56,829 nucleotides of DNA from Bacillus sp. J33 (GCF_000518885.1 NZ_JAEL01000025.1:1-56829); one strand, 5' to 3'. Counted from the first letter of the stretch, positions 26,274 through 35,343 are shown. Numbers and translations: made by a program. Notes: generated by a model not told the origin, from the sequence alone.

Positions 26274-26302
26274 TTGACATCCCTATTTTGGTGTGTTAAT
26301 AT
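26274..26302 (+). promoter_or_regulatory. Plus-strand promoter-like element with no gene downstream
   Basis: TTGACA (26274-26279) is followed after 17 nt by TAATAT (26297-26302). The next downstream plus-strand feature is the hairpin at 26493-26533, so a transcript of about 220 nt without an open frame would result. It may be chance in AT-rich DNA. Confidence 0.3.
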
Positions 26303-26492
26303 TATAATAGGGATAAATTCATTAATTTATTATAGATAAAATAATGAACCGCGTTTACCATTTTATCATGACATGTATGCCTTCACAACATTTTTATGTA
26401 GATAATTGATTATTCATGTGTCTTTAAATCAGGACGCATAATTATTTAAAATACTTGTTTACATAATATTATTATATGATACATTAACATTT

Positions 26493-26533
26493 AAAAAAGG
26501 AGTCTATCATTAAATTAATGTAGACTCCTTTTT
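26493..26533. terminator. Terminator after yeeI
   Basis: AAAAAAGGAGTCTA pairs with TAGACTCCTTTTT around a 14-nt AT loop. It follows the minus-strand yeeI gene and could stop transcription in both directions. Confidence 0.85.
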
Positions 26534-26538
26534 CTTTT

Positions 26539-27258
26539 TTATTCCCCTAAATCAACATTATGGTAAACTCGCTGAACGTCTTCTAAATCCTCAAGTGCAT
26601 CAATCAGCTTTTCAAATTGTTCCTTAGCGTCTGGATCCAGCGTTACTTCATTTTGAGGAAGCATTGTTAATTCGGCAACTGTAAATTCAGTGATGCCCGC
26701 TCCCTTAAAAGCTTCCTGAACCGCATGAAACTGATCTGGCTCTGCGTAAACAATGACCGTTTCATCTTCCTCTATAATATCCCGGGCGTCCACGTCTGCT
26801 TCCATTAAGAGTTCCAGCACCTCTTCTTCAGATTTGCCTTCTACACCTATTACCGCTGTCGAATCAAACATATATGATACAGATCCGCTTACTCCCATAT
26901 TACCGCCATTTTTTCCAAAAGCAGCCCGAACATTTGAAGCAGTTCTGTTTACATTATTGGTCAATGCATCAACAATTAGCATGGAGCCGCTCGGCCCGAA
27001 TCCTTCATATCGAAGCTCATCATAATTTTCCTCTGCTCCGCCTTTTGCTTTCTCAATCGCACGGTCGATGATATTCTTTGGCACATTATATGTCTTTGCT
27101 CGTTCAAGCACAAATTTTAAAGCTTGGTTTGCTTCAGGATCAGGCTCGCCCTGTTTGGCAACCACATATATTTCAAGTGCAAACTTGGAATATATACGGC
27201 TCGTATTTGCATCTTTTGAAGCTTTCTTTTCTTTAATATTGTTCCATTTACGGCCCAT
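26539..27258 (-). CDS. yeeI: YebC/PmpR-family protein YeeI
   Basis: This roughly 239-residue protein begins [20 protein letters not shown] and ends [12 protein letters not shown], almost identical in wording to B. subtilis YeeI as I remember it. YebC proteins were first seen as DNA-binding regulators; recent work assigns YebC/YeeI members to relieving ribosome stalling at proline runs, and the exact job of this copy is not settled. The ATG at 27258 (MGRK) is chosen over one three codons earlier, as it matches the family and follows GAGAGTGGGAC. Single gene. Confidence 0.9.
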   Translation of the reverse strand: MGRKWNNIKEKKASKDANTSRIYSKFALEIYVVAKQGEPDPEANQALKFVLERAKTYNVPKNIIDRAIEKAKGGAEENYDELRYEGFGPSGSMLIVDALTNNVNRTASNVRAAFGKNGGNMGVSGSVSYMFDSTAVIGVEGKSEEEVLELLMEADVDARDIIEEDETVIVYAEPDQFHAVQEAFKGAGITEFTVAELTMLPQNEVTLDPDAKEQFEKLIDALEDLEDVQRVYHNVDLGE

Positions 27259-27550
27259 ATGTCCCACTCTCTTTCAACTTTGGATCTATAAAAATCAATT
27301 ATATGTATTGGAATTCTTCTTCACTTTGAAGAATCTCATACCCCATTATTATACATTAAGTGCCGGGGATATTTCGAGTATATGTTTTCAATTGCAATAA
27401 TTAAGGAATCAAGGGGATTCTTAAAATGAAATTAGCTGGGATTCTGCCATTATGGCCATATACCCGCCTTCTTTTTTATATCGCCATATGAAAATGTCTC
27501 CTGAGTGATCATCGTCTTTTTAGCAATAGCAATCCTAAAAATTTCAAAAT
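27259..27550. other. Intergenic region upstream of yeeI
   Basis: This is AT-rich sequence with no gene taken. A 21-codon plus-strand frame at 27426-27491 follows AAGGGGA and encodes a short hydrophobic peptide (MKLAGILPLWPY...). It is too short to support without conservation. Confidence 0.3.
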
Positions 27551-27573
27551 AAAAAACCTCTTAACAAAAGAGG
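27551..27573 (-). terminator. Terminator after the coiled-coil gene
   Basis: CCTCTT and AAGAGG form a short stem, with AAAAAA on the plus strand giving a U-run on the minus-strand transcript. Confidence 0.75.
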
Positions 27574-27589
27574 CCAAAATGGATTATAT

Positions 27590-27964
27590 TTAGACAGCTT
27601 TGGATGATATTTTGCCTTCCATCATAAGAATCGCTTCTTCATTTTTAGCAATCTTCGTCAATTGTGCATCTAGCCTTAGATGGATTTGATGAATTTCTTC
27701 ACATATCATTTGCTTTAGTGCAGTCTCTTTTATGATCTCCAAAAAATCCTTCATTTCTTCTCTCTGGAAAGAATCCATTTTTTCAACAATTTCCTTAATA
27801 TCTGTCAAATCTATTTGGTTTACCATAACACGATGTTCTATGCTGTCAACCTTTTCTAGGCGATTCAGTCTATGTTCAAGCATTTTGACGTTTTTGTCAA
27901 TTTGGATCAGCTGATTCTTAATATCATTGTTGATTTCCAGCACCTGCTTTAAAAGCTCCTCCAT
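27590..27964 (-). CDS. Hypothetical coiled-coil protein (124 aa)
   Basis: The whole 124-residue protein is predicted helical with heptad-like spacing of I, L and M (VLEINNDIKNQLIQIDKNV), and is rich in Lys and Glu, with no signal or membrane segment. It is likely an oligomeric cytoplasmic protein. Start: ATG after GGGGAGAGATTATA. It is a single gene with its own terminator. The family is not recognised, although similar small coiled-coil proteins are common in Bacillus. Confidence 0.7.
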   Translation of the reverse strand: MEELLKQVLEINNDIKNQLIQIDKNVKMLEHRLNRLEKVDSIEHRVMVNQIDLTDIKEIVEKMDSFQREEMKDFLEIIKETALKQMICEEIHQIHLRLDAQLTKIAKNEEAILMMEGKISSKAV

Positions 27965-28185
27965 TATAATCTCTCCCCGTCATTTTGTTAGACTCATTTT
28001 ATCATTTCCAGTTTTCTCAAAGCTGTGGATATTTCGTTACAAATGACTGCATTTGAAAATAACAAATTCGAGCCACAAATTAATTTATGGCTCGCAGACC
28101 AGCCTTCTGTATCTATAACATGTTTTAGATTGCAAAAAACGGATAAATAAATCTTACTTTTTAAAAACTTTAGGGGGAATAGTAT

Positions 28186-30006
28186 TTGCTTGAATCTATC
28201 TGGTTTACTTTCATTTCTTGTGCTTTTTTTATGGGCTTTGCTGCTTGGATCGCGTATTTGAAAACAAAAGGGGAAGCCAGTAATTCTGCTGGATACTTTT
28301 TAGCAGGCCGTGGGTTGACGGGAGGATTTATTGCAGGTTCTCTTTTATTAACAAACCTATCTGCTGAACAGCTAATCGGGTTGAATGGACAGGCATATCG
28401 AACAAATTTATCCAATATGGCATGGGAGGTAACTGCAGCTTTTGCCATCATTATTATGGCTCTTTACCTTCTTCCAAAATATCTGGGCGGAAGCTTTACG
28501 ACACTTCCGGAATTTTTAAGCAAGCGGTTTGATGAAGGAGTCAGAAGATATACAGTCATACTATTTATGCTTGGATACATACTTGTTACAATTCCTTCTA
28601 TGCTATATTCAGGTGCCTTGGCAGTACTAAAATTATTCGATGTACCTGAACTGTTTGGGCTTTCTTATGTGTCGTCAGTCTGGCTGGTCATCTGGGTTAT
28701 CGGAATTATTGGCGCTATTTATGCCATTTTTGGCGGTTTAAAAGCCGTAGCTGTTTCCGATACAATCACTGGGATAGGGTTATTGATGATCGGCGTTCTT
28801 GTGCCTGTATTAGGTTTCATCGCTCTCGGTGAAGGTAATATGTTTTCAGGAATGAAGGAAATTGCCGTGAGCCATCCTGAAAAATTGAATTCGATAGGCT
28901 CAAAAGATGACTCTGTACCGTTTGGAACTATTTTTACGGGTATGATCTTTGCAAACCTATTTTATTGGTCTTCCAACCAATATGTCATTCAGCGGACATT
29001 AGGGGCAAAGAATCTTGCTGAAGGCCAAAAAGGCGTTCTGATCTCAGGAGTGTATAAGCTTCTTGTTCCTATGTTTATGATGATTCCAGGGGTAATAGCT
29101 TTTCATCTATATGGTGATTCTCTCCAATCAGTGGACCTGGCCTATCCTGCGTTAATTTCAGATGTATTACCTTCATATTTATCAGGGTTCTTCTTGGCAG
29201 TCCTGCTCGGAGCTGTTTTCAGTTCTTTTAATTCCTTATTAAATAGTGCAGCAACCTTGTTTGCGCTTGATATTTATAAACCTCGTATAAATCCGGATGC
29301 GGATGACCAGAAACTGATTACTGTCAGCAAATGGTTTGGAACCTTGCTTGCCATTGTCTCCTTATTCATTTCCCCTATGCTAATGAACGCTTCAGATGGC
29401 TTATGGGATTTAATCAGGAGATTCACAGGATTCTTTAATATCCCAATTATCGTGATTGTCCTTGTTGGCATTTTCACCAAATACGTTCCTGCTGTTGCTG
29501 CCAAGGTCGTTATAATCTTTCATGTGATCACCTATTATATGCTTGTATGGGGAACTGGGCATTTATTTGGCCATACTGTGCCAATTCATTTTATCCATAT
29601 CTATGCCATCATGTTTGCCATTGAGGCTGCTATCATGCTGGTCATCGGAAAAATAAAACCAAGAGAAATCGCCTATCGGTTTAAGGCGGACCCCAAAGTA
29701 GTGATGGTCCCTTGGAAATATGCTCTTCCTCTATCAATTGTTCTCCTTTCACTTGTAGCCATCACTTTTGTAACTTTCTCTCCGATCGGCCTTGCATATG
29801 ACAATGGGATTGTATCTCCTGCCTTTTGGGCCATTATAGGAGGAATTGTGTTAATTACTGCTGTCCTATACTGGTTTGCACTTAAGGTTTGGGCTAAGAA
29901 ATATGAAAACTATTTGAATATACAAAACTCAGGAATGGCCGAAAGCAAATGCGCGAAGCTCGCACTCCAGGCTGTAAACATGAAGAAATCACAGCTTAAT
30001 AAATAG
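28186..30006 (+). CDS. Sodium:solute symporter family (SSS) transporter
   Basis: This 606-residue membrane protein has about 14 hydrophobic segments. FLAGRGLTGGFIAGSLLLTNLSAEQLIGLNGQAYR near the start is typical of SGLT-like members, and the LGAVFSSFNSLLNSAATLFALDIYKP motif matches the sodium-site region of the family. It probably imports a sugar or other organic solute with Na+. The substrate is unknown, although the motif wording is closest to bacterial sugar (galactose-type) members. Start: TTG after AGGGGGAA. There is no adjacent catabolic gene to guide the substrate. Confidence 0.85.
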   Translation: MLESIWFTFISCAFFMGFAAWIAYLKTKGEASNSAGYFLAGRGLTGGFIAGSLLLTNLSAEQLIGLNGQAYRTNLSNMAWEVTAAFAIIIMALYLLPKYLGGSFTTLPEFLSKRFDEGVRRYTVILFMLGYILVTIPSMLYSGALAVLKLFDVPELFGLSYVSSVWLVIWVIGIIGAIYAIFGGLKAVAVSDTITGIGLLMIGVLVPVLGFIALGEGNMFSGMKEIAVSHPEKLNSIGSKDDSVPFGTIFTGMIFANLFYWSSNQYVIQRTLGAKNLAEGQKGVLISGVYKLLVPMFMMIPGVIAFHLYGDSLQSVDLAYPALISDVLPSYLSGFFLAVLLGAVFSSFNSLLNSAATLFALDIYKPRINPDADDQKLITVSKWFGTLLAIVSLFISPMLMNASDGLWDLIRRFTGFFNIPIIVIVLVGIFTKYVPAVAAKVVIIFHVITYYMLVWGTGHLFGHTVPIHFIHIYAIMFAIEAAIMLVIGKIKPREIAYRFKADPKVVMVPWKYALPLSIVLLSLVAITFVTFSPIGLAYDNGIVSPAFWAIIGGIVLITAVLYWFALKVWAKKYENYLNIQNSGMAESKCAKLALQAVNMKKSQLNK

Positions 30007-30187
30007 GCGTTAGAAAATCTCCAGCAGCTGTTGAAGGGAATTTTTTAGTTTCTATTCATCCACCTCCATCTGCATTTTGAAGGTAAAATTGAGCTTTAAT
30101 TTGAATTATACAGGCCAAAATATGGATAGAAAATCATGAAGTGGCAATCCTATAAAGTAACAATACCTTTATGAGGAGGTGTAATCA

Positions 30188-30409
30188 TTGAACCTGGATA
30201 AAGATATGCAGTTTGAAATTAAGAGCTGTTTTGCTCCCAACCTTAGCCGTTCCCAGACCCTTAAGATATTGGAGGTAACACCTAACAGTGTTGTCATTCA
30301 AATGGACCGATCCAGCGGCCGGGGTGTTTTTCCTGCAGAGAACTTTCATTACTGGATAAAAAGAGGCTCCCTCATCAAACTGAATGATTACCATAGAAGG
30401 ACATCCTAA
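30188..30409 (+). CDS. Small hypothetical protein (73 aa)
   Basis: This 73-residue protein starts MNLDKDMQFEIKSCFAPNLS and is basic and soluble, with beta-strand-like middle text (SVVIQMDRSSGRGVFPAENF). The TTG start follows a strong GAGGAGGTG site, and a terminator follows the stop, so it is probably a real single gene. The family is not recognised. Confidence 0.6.
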   Translation: MNLDKDMQFEIKSCFAPNLSRSQTLKILEVTPNSVVIQMDRSSGRGVFPAENFHYWIKRGSLIKLNDYHRRTS

Positions 30410-30440
30410 AACACTGGTTTATAGCCAGTGTTCTTTATTT
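30409..30440 (+). terminator. Terminator after the 73-residue gene
   Basis: ACACTGG pairs with CCAGTGT around a short loop, followed by a T-rich run. It begins at the stop codon. Confidence 0.8.
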
Positions 30441-30464
30441 AATGGCTCTGCTAACCTTGCCTGT

Positions 30465-30570
30465 TATTTTCGCTTCAGGCTGGCGCTCCGACACTCCTCG
30501 GCGCCCTTTGAATCCGGGCTTTCAAGGGAGGCGCGCTCCTTCTGCTCCGGCATAATCAACATTGGGCATT
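30465..30570. repeat. Decayed GC-rich Bacillaceae intergenic repeat, copy 6
   Basis: It contains CGCTTCAGGCTGGCGCTCCG at one end and CTTCTGCTCCGGCATAATCA at the other, a diverged version of the end phrase in copies 4 and 5. It is GC-rich in an AT-rich gap and non-coding. Confidence 0.45.
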
Positions 30571-30639
30571 AATATAGCCTATTTAATTTTTGCCTGCTAA
30601 GGTTTAAACACGTAAATTCCTGTTAATTATTCAAAATAG

Positions 30640-30825
<186 letters not shown>

Positions 30826-30835
30826 TACAGAAACG

Positions 30836-30864
30836 AGCCTGCAATTAGAATGCAGGCTGTTTTG
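30836..30864 (+). terminator. Terminator after the P450 scar
   Basis: AGCCTGCA pairs with TGCAGGCT around a 7-nt loop, followed by GTTTTG. It lies 10 nt after the stop codon of the scar. Confidence 0.8.
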
Positions 30865-30925
30865 AATTGGATAAAAGTGAAATAAAAGGCTGCTTAGCTT
30901 GGAAGAGATTAACTATATTGTGAAC

Positions 30926-31038
30926 TTAGCTAATAAACTGCTATTTTAGAGAACAAATTGTTTAAATTAGCGAACAAACATCTTAAATTAGCGAAGAATT
31001 AAGAAATCTAGCGAAGAAACGCTGAATTTCAGCTAACA
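30926..31038. repeat. Array of AATTAGCGAA phrases at about 21-bp spacing
   Basis: The AG of the phrase TTAGCGAA falls at 30928, 30948, 30969, 30990, 31010 and 31031, a spacing of 20, 21, 21, 20 and 21 bp. Three central units read TTAGCGAAC, TTAGCGAAG and CTAGCGAAG; outer ones are diverged (TTAGCTAAT, TTAGAGAAC, CAGCTAAC). The spacer bases vary. It lies between the P450 scar and the nuclease gene, with no gene in it. Confidence 0.7.
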
Positions 31039-31135
31039 ATAATACGCTGCCTGAGATTTCAATCTAAAATTAGACAAGAAATGAATAGCTTAATCAAATA
31101 ATCCGGCTTTTAAAAAAGAGCCGGACTGCTTTTCT

Positions 31136-32290
31136 CTATCGTTCACAGGCATAATTGTCCTTATCCCGATCATGTTTTGCTTCATAAGCAGGATGTGTCG
31201 ATGGAACACCGTTTGGGTATACCTTTCTTAACTCCGTACAGTTTTTATAAGATTCAGAACCAGTTCCTGAAGAAGCTGGTTCACTGGAGGATGAATTACT
31301 GCTGGAGCTTGACCCGCCGGCAGTGCTTGGATCCCCTGAACTAGATGATGATCCGCTGGCATCGCTGCTGCTGCCAGCGGATGAATCCAGATCACCTCTG
31401 GTTGTACCTTCTTTACCATACACCCAGAGACCTTTATTGGCATCTCTTGCTTCCCGGCCAAATTTTCTGAAGAATTCGCTGTATTTTACATCCGGGTTAT
31501 AGGTGGAGGGTTCAGCATAGCCATTCAAAACTAAATGGGCGTTGAACATTTTGGTGCGAATCTCGTTTTCGTCCATATCATCTGAAGGGATATCCAGCCA
31601 AATGATTCTTAGCAAACGCCCATAGCGGTCTGTATCGGAAACATCTTTTTGCATCCATACTTTTTTCCCTGTTAATTGGGACGAAGTATATTGGCTTGCC
31701 TCCTTCCCGTATTCTTCAACCCTTGTTGTCGCCTCCGGGGTATTTACCCCAATCAGACGGACTTTTTTCCGATCTGATGTTTCAATCGTGTCCCCATCAA
31801 CTGCTCTGCCAACTGTTACGAGCTCAAGCCCCAAACTGGCAGCTTTCTTTACCTCTGCCTTTTGCTGTCTCTCTTCTTCTTGCTTTTCTTTTTCTGCCTT
31901 TTCAGCTTCTAGTCTTTCTTTTTCCTCAGCCTGCTTTTTCGCTTCCTCTTGCTTGGTCTTTTCCTCAGCTAGCTTGTCTTCTTGTGCTTTTTCTCCGGCT
32001 TTCTGCTCTTCCATTAATTCTTCGTGTTTAGAAGTGTCTTCTATTTCCGGATCAGTTGCTGTATCGGTCGTATCTGTCAATGCAACAGCCAATACAATGG
32101 ACAAAAATAGCCCAGCTGCCATAATCCAGCCGGATTTATTAAAATTGGTTTTATAACGGCGGTACTGCTTGTTTAGAAATAACCCAATAAAAAAAACCGC
32201 TAACCCGATTAAAGCTGCCGGCGCTGCCAGACTTAAAACCAACATAAATAATATGGCAGTAGTAATAAAAATCCCGCTTAAAACCTTCAA
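31136..32290 (-). CDS. Membrane-anchored thermonuclease (SNase) with C-terminal Excalibur domain
   Basis: This 384-residue protein has two N-terminal membrane segments (about 5-40 and 53-70), a long Glu/Lys-rich helical stalk (about 85-150), a staphylococcal-nuclease-like domain (about 152-285: VDGDTIET, VRLIGVNTPE, TDRYGRLLR with catalytic D, R, E and R), a Ser/Gly-rich linker, and an Excalibur calcium-binding end with DRDKDNYACER. It should degrade DNA or RNA outside the membrane with Ca2+. The order membrane-stalk-nuclease-Excalibur is common in Bacillus. Single gene. Confidence 0.87.
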   Translation of the reverse strand: MKVLSGIFITTAILFMLVLSLAAPAALIGLAVFFIGLFLNKQYRRYKTNFNKSGWIMAAGLFLSIVLAVALTDTTDTATDPEIEDTSKHEELMEEQKAGEKAQEDKLAEEKTKQEEAKKQAEEKERLEAEKAEKEKQEEERQQKAEVKKAASLGLELVTVGRAVDGDTIETSDRKKVRLIGVNTPEATTRVEEYGKEASQYTSSQLTGKKVWMQKDVSDTDRYGRLLRIIWLDIPSDDMDENEIRTKMFNAHLVLNGYAEPSTYNPDVKYSEFFRKFGREARDANKGLWVYGKEGTTRGDLDSSAGSSSDASGSSSSSGDPSTAGGSSSSSNSSSSEPASSGTGSESYKNCTELRKVYPNGVPSTHPAYEAKHDRDKDNYACER

Positions 32291-32378
32291 TCTCTTATTC
32301 TCTCCCCTTTAAAATCCTTGTTAAGTATATCGAAAAACGTCCCATCAACTACATCCGATTTATGGAATAAATCAAATA

Positions 32379-32405
32379 ACACCAATCCTCTATCAGAATT
32401 GGTGT
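32379..32405 (-). terminator. Hairpin terminator after sdaAA
   Basis: ACACCAAT pairs with ATTGGTGT around an 11-nt loop. It follows the minus-strand sdaAA stop at 32430; the U-run is weak. Confidence 0.6.
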
Positions 32406-32429
32406 CATCAACGATATTACTTAAGATAG

Positions 32430-33308
32430 TTATTTCTTTTTACCGAAAATTTGTTCCTGCAGTCTTCTTCCAGTCGGAGTAGCAGCCAATCCGCCTTCAG
32501 CCGTTTCTCTTAGGGCAGATGGCATTGTTTGGCCAATCTGGAACATGGCATGGATCACTTCGTCGCATGGGATTCTGCTCGTGATTCCGGCAAGTGCCAT
32601 GTCAGCTGCTGTCATGGCGTTGGAAGCACCCATTGCATTTCTCTTCACACATGGAACTTCCACTAAGCCAGCAACTGGATCACAAACCAGCCCCAGCATG
32701 TTTTTCAGTGTAATGGCCATAGCTTCCGCTGCCTGGCTTGGTGTGCCGCCAGCCATTTCAACGATGGAAGCAGCGGCCATACCGCTTGCAGAGCCAACCT
32801 CAGCCTGGCATCCGCCTGCTGCCCCTGAGATAGAAGCATTATTTGCTACCACAAAACCAAACGCAGCAGAAGTAAACAGGAATTCAATCATTTCCTGACG
32901 TGTTGGATTCAACACTTCTTTTACAGCAAACAACGTTCCTGGCACCACTCCGGCAGAACCTGCTGTCGGTGTTGCACAAATCGTTCCCATTGCTGCATTT
33001 ACTTCATTAGTCGCGACCGCTTTGCTGACGGCATCTAATAAAATATTGCCTGATAATGCCTTACCGCTTTTAATATATTTTTGCAGAAGGACTGCATCTC
33101 CTCCTGTTAAGCCTGTAACTGATGTGACTCCATTCAGGCCGCGCTCAACTGCCTGCTCCATAACTGTCAGATTACGGTCCATCTTTTCAATAATTTCTTC
33201 ACGTGTCCGGCCAGTAACCTCTATTTCCTGCTGAATCATAATTTCAGCGATTTTAACCCCTTTATTTTCAGCGAGCTCAACAAGCTCGGCAACGTTTCTA
33301 AATAGCAT
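32430..33308 (-). CDS. sdaAA: L-serine ammonia-lyase, iron-sulfur-dependent, alpha subunit
   Basis: This 292-residue subunit has the cysteines that hold the 4Fe-4S cluster (GTICATPTAGSAG and GLVCDPVAGLVEVPCVKRN). With the beta subunit it converts L-serine to pyruvate and ammonia. It follows sdaAB by 29 nt on the same strand with AGGAGGG as ribosome-binding site. The length matches the Bacillus two-subunit type. Confidence 0.92.
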   Translation of the reverse strand: MLFRNVAELVELAENKGVKIAEIMIQQEIEVTGRTREEIIEKMDRNLTVMEQAVERGLNGVTSVTGLTGGDAVLLQKYIKSGKALSGNILLDAVSKAVATNEVNAAMGTICATPTAGSAGVVPGTLFAVKEVLNPTRQEMIEFLFTSAAFGFVVANNASISGAAGGCQAEVGSASGMAAASIVEMAGGTPSQAAEAMAITLKNMLGLVCDPVAGLVEVPCVKRNAMGASNAMTAADMALAGITSRIPCDEVIHAMFQIGQTMPSALRETAEGGLAATPTGRRLQEQIFGKKK

Positions 33309-33337
33309 ACGTTTTCCCTCCTGATGCCCAGCGACAA

Positions 33338-34000
33338 TTAGTCAACCATCCTGATAATTTGCGTAATATTCGGAAGCCCTTCCAGCTCGGCCATCACTTC
33401 CTGGTCTATCTTCTGATCGACTTCAATAACCATGATCGCCATTTTTCCTTTTTCCTTACGGGACACTTCCATATGTCCAATGTTGATTTGGTGTTTAGAT
33501 AGGATATTCGTTACAGCCGAAATAACACCAAACTGATCGTTATGGACAACTAAAATGGCAGGGTGTTCACCTGACAATTTCAGCTCAAATGAATTCAGCT
33601 CCGTAATTTCAATTGTACCTCCGCCGATGGAAATTCCGACTAGCTCGAGATCGCGATCTCCTTCAGTAAGCTTGATTCTTACTGTATTAGGATGGTCTGT
33701 CACTGTCTCTTCGACTGTAAAAATAACTTCAATCCCTGCCTCTTCTGCTAACTGCAAGGCAGATGGGATACGCTCATCAAAAGTATCAAAGTCAAGAATT
33801 CCCCCAACTATCGCCACATCTGTGCCATGGCCTTTATATGTCTTTGCGAAAGAACCATATAAGGAAATCTCAGCTTTAGCTGGCTGCTTGCCAAATAGGG
33901 TGCGGGCAACACGGCCAATTCGCGCAGCACCAGCTGTATGTGAACTTGATGGTCCGATCATAACCGGACCGATAATATCAAACGCAGATCTGTATTTCAT
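33338..34000 (-). CDS. sdaAB: L-serine ammonia-lyase, iron-sulfur-dependent, beta subunit
   Basis: This 220-residue subunit begins with MIGPSSSHTAGAARIGRVAR, the serine-dehydratase beta signature, and ends in an ACT domain (about 148-218, HPAILVVHNDQFGVISAVT), which probably senses serine. It forms the active enzyme with SdaAA. It lies downstream of the YheO-type regulator gene, with a 134-nt gap, so the three may share control. Confidence 0.92.
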   Translation of the reverse strand: MKYRSAFDIIGPVMIGPSSSHTAGAARIGRVARTLFGKQPAKAEISLYGSFAKTYKGHGTDVAIVGGILDFDTFDERIPSALQLAEEAGIEVIFTVEETVTDHPNTVRIKLTEGDRDLELVGISIGGGTIEITELNSFELKLSGEHPAILVVHNDQFGVISAVTNILSKHQINIGHMEVSRKEKGKMAIMVIEVDQKIDQEVMAELEGLPNITQIIRMVD

Positions 34001-34134
34001 TTTGTATGCCCCTTTACTCTATTGTTCATACTCTATTTTTTAGCGGCAAAAGTAAATTGTAACAGTTTTATATTAAGATTAAAATATTTTTCACAGTGCC
34101 TATATTGATTATATTCATTCAGAAAAAACTTTCC

Positions 34135-34809
34135 TTATTTATGCTCCGAAACTGCTTCGGGATGCAGATCATTGATGGTCCTGATTTTTTGCAGATAATT
34201 ATAAATTGTAAATTTCGACACGCCCAAAACAGAAGCTACATAGTCTGTTGCTCCCTTAATAAGGAAAGTGCCTTTATCCTCAAGCTGTCTTACACACTCA
34301 ACTTTTTCATCGAGCGTCATAAGCGAAGGCGCTTTTTTGAACCCCTGAAGGACTTGCTCAACCATTTCGTGGATGACGTCCTGGACAGTGTTAAAAAAGT
34401 TTTCAGATTTGGCATGGTTATCATCAAAGCTTATAAACTCTTCAATTTCCCCGCCAAATTGCATAAGCAGACTGATATCATAATTTAGGCAAAGAGCCCC
34501 TATTACCTTATTTTCATCATCACGAAGAAAAATCGTGGATGATTTCATGACATTTCCCTTTTTTGATTGTGTTTTATAATTTGCTATATCGTTAACATCG
34601 TTTTCATGCTTGGCTAATTCATTTAACACGAGATCGGTAATCGGTGAACCTATTTTCCTGTCGGTTATATCCCCGGCAATATGGATAAGCGATTTTTTTA
34701 AGTCGCTGAAATCGTGTACAGCCACTTCACAGCGTGAGCCAAACATTCTTACGAGCATATCGGCAGTCCGGATCGCCAAATCAAAAACCGGCCTATGGCT
34801 TCCCTTCAA
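34135..34809 (-). CDS. YheO-type PAS/HTH transcriptional regulator
   Basis: This 224-residue protein has an N-terminal YheO/PAS-like sensing domain (about 5-120: ADMLVRMFGSRCEVAVHDF) and a C-terminal helix-turn-helix (GATDYVASVLGVSKFTIYNYLQKI). The family includes DauR, which senses amino acids. Its place next to sdaAB-sdaAA suggests control of serine dehydratase, which is inference. The start is TTG 34809; an in-frame stop six bases upstream leaves no earlier choice, although the spacing from AAAGGAA is short. A perfect cre site lies just upstream. Confidence 0.75.
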   Translation of the reverse strand: MKGSHRPVFDLAIRTADMLVRMFGSRCEVAVHDFSDLKKSLIHIAGDITDRKIGSPITDLVLNELAKHENDVNDIANYKTQSKKGNVMKSSTIFLRDDENKVIGALCLNYDISLLMQFGGEIEEFISFDDNHAKSENFFNTVQDVIHEMVEQVLQGFKKAPSLMTLDEKVECVRQLEDKGTFLIKGATDYVASVLGVSKFTIYNYLQKIRTINDLHPEAVSEHK

Positions 34810-34826
34810 TTCCTTTCACACCCCTC

Positions 34827-34840
34827 TGTAATCGCTTACA
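34827..34840. promoter_or_regulatory. CcpA cre site upstream of the YheO-type regulator and sda genes
   Basis: TGTAATCGCTTACA matches the cre consensus TGWAANCGNTNWCA at every fixed position. It sits 18 nt upstream of the start codon, in the likely promoter region, so glucose repression of serine breakdown is expected. The downstream stretch 34929-34960 holds a separate GC-rich hairpin without an assigned role. Confidence 0.7.
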
Positions 34841-35077
34841 TTATTATACTACTCTATATTTCTCAATAATTGAATCATAACATAAAATGAAAAGAATTAA
34901 AATAAAATTTTAATAGATACAAAAAAATTGGCAGGCTGCTATTAGAAAGCAGACTGCCCATTACGTTTTCTTTTTTCCGGAGCAGAATATCGCAATTGCC
35001 CCCCAGCCAAGAAACAGTGCAAGTGTTTTTTATTTCTCTATTTCAATTTCGTATCCCGCCCACATCCTTAAAACACG

Positions 35078-35104
35078 AAAAATGCCAGGGGGACCTGGCA
35101 TTTT
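35078..35104 (-). terminator. Terminator after the 77-residue gene
   Basis: AAAAATGCCAGG pairs with CCTGGCATTTT around GGGA, just past the stop codon of the minus-strand gene at 35110. Confidence 0.85.
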
Positions 35105-35109
35105 AGAAA

Positions 35110-35343
35110 TTATACATTTTTTAATACAAGAGATAGCCTGTTTAAACGTTCGCTCTTTTCTTTGTCGGATGCAAGGTCAAACTTTTTTAAAAGATGAAAG
35201 ACCTCATTTAATAAATCCTGTGCATGCTCTTTCTGAAAAAAAGTTTGAAATAACCGTTTCATATCATCTGGCAGGAATTGTTCCTGCTGTTCATATTTCT
35301 TTTGTACGTCTTCCAGTGAATGGTCCAGTTTGCATTTGCTCAT
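35110..35343 (-). CDS. Small conserved hypothetical protein (77 aa)
   Basis: The protein starts MSKCKLDHSLEDVQKKYEQQ and is helical, charged and soluble. The ATG at 35343 follows a perfect AGGAGGGATATTA site. The open frame extends further upstream to 35781, but that part runs antisense to a histidine kinase gene and has no start signal, so it is excluded. The family is not recognised. It has its own terminator. Confidence 0.7.
   Translation of the reverse strand: MSKCKLDHSLEDVQKKYEQQEQFLPDDMKRLFQTFFQKEHAQDLLNEVFHLLKKFDLASDKEKSERLNRLSLVLKNV

Larger units (their letters stand above)
26239..26538. other. AT-rich helD/yeeI intergenic region
   Basis: These 300 bases hold a plus-strand promoter-like pair (26274-26302), an inverted repeat CCCTATT...AATAGGG around it (26281-26312), and the yeeI terminator (26493-26533). 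No open frame with a ribosome-binding site is present. The helD promoter must lie at its left end. Confidence 0.4.

Noticed and set aside
27426-27491. 21-codon hydrophobic plus-strand peptide
   Set aside because: It has a fair ribosome-binding site, but is too short to support without evidence of conservation.
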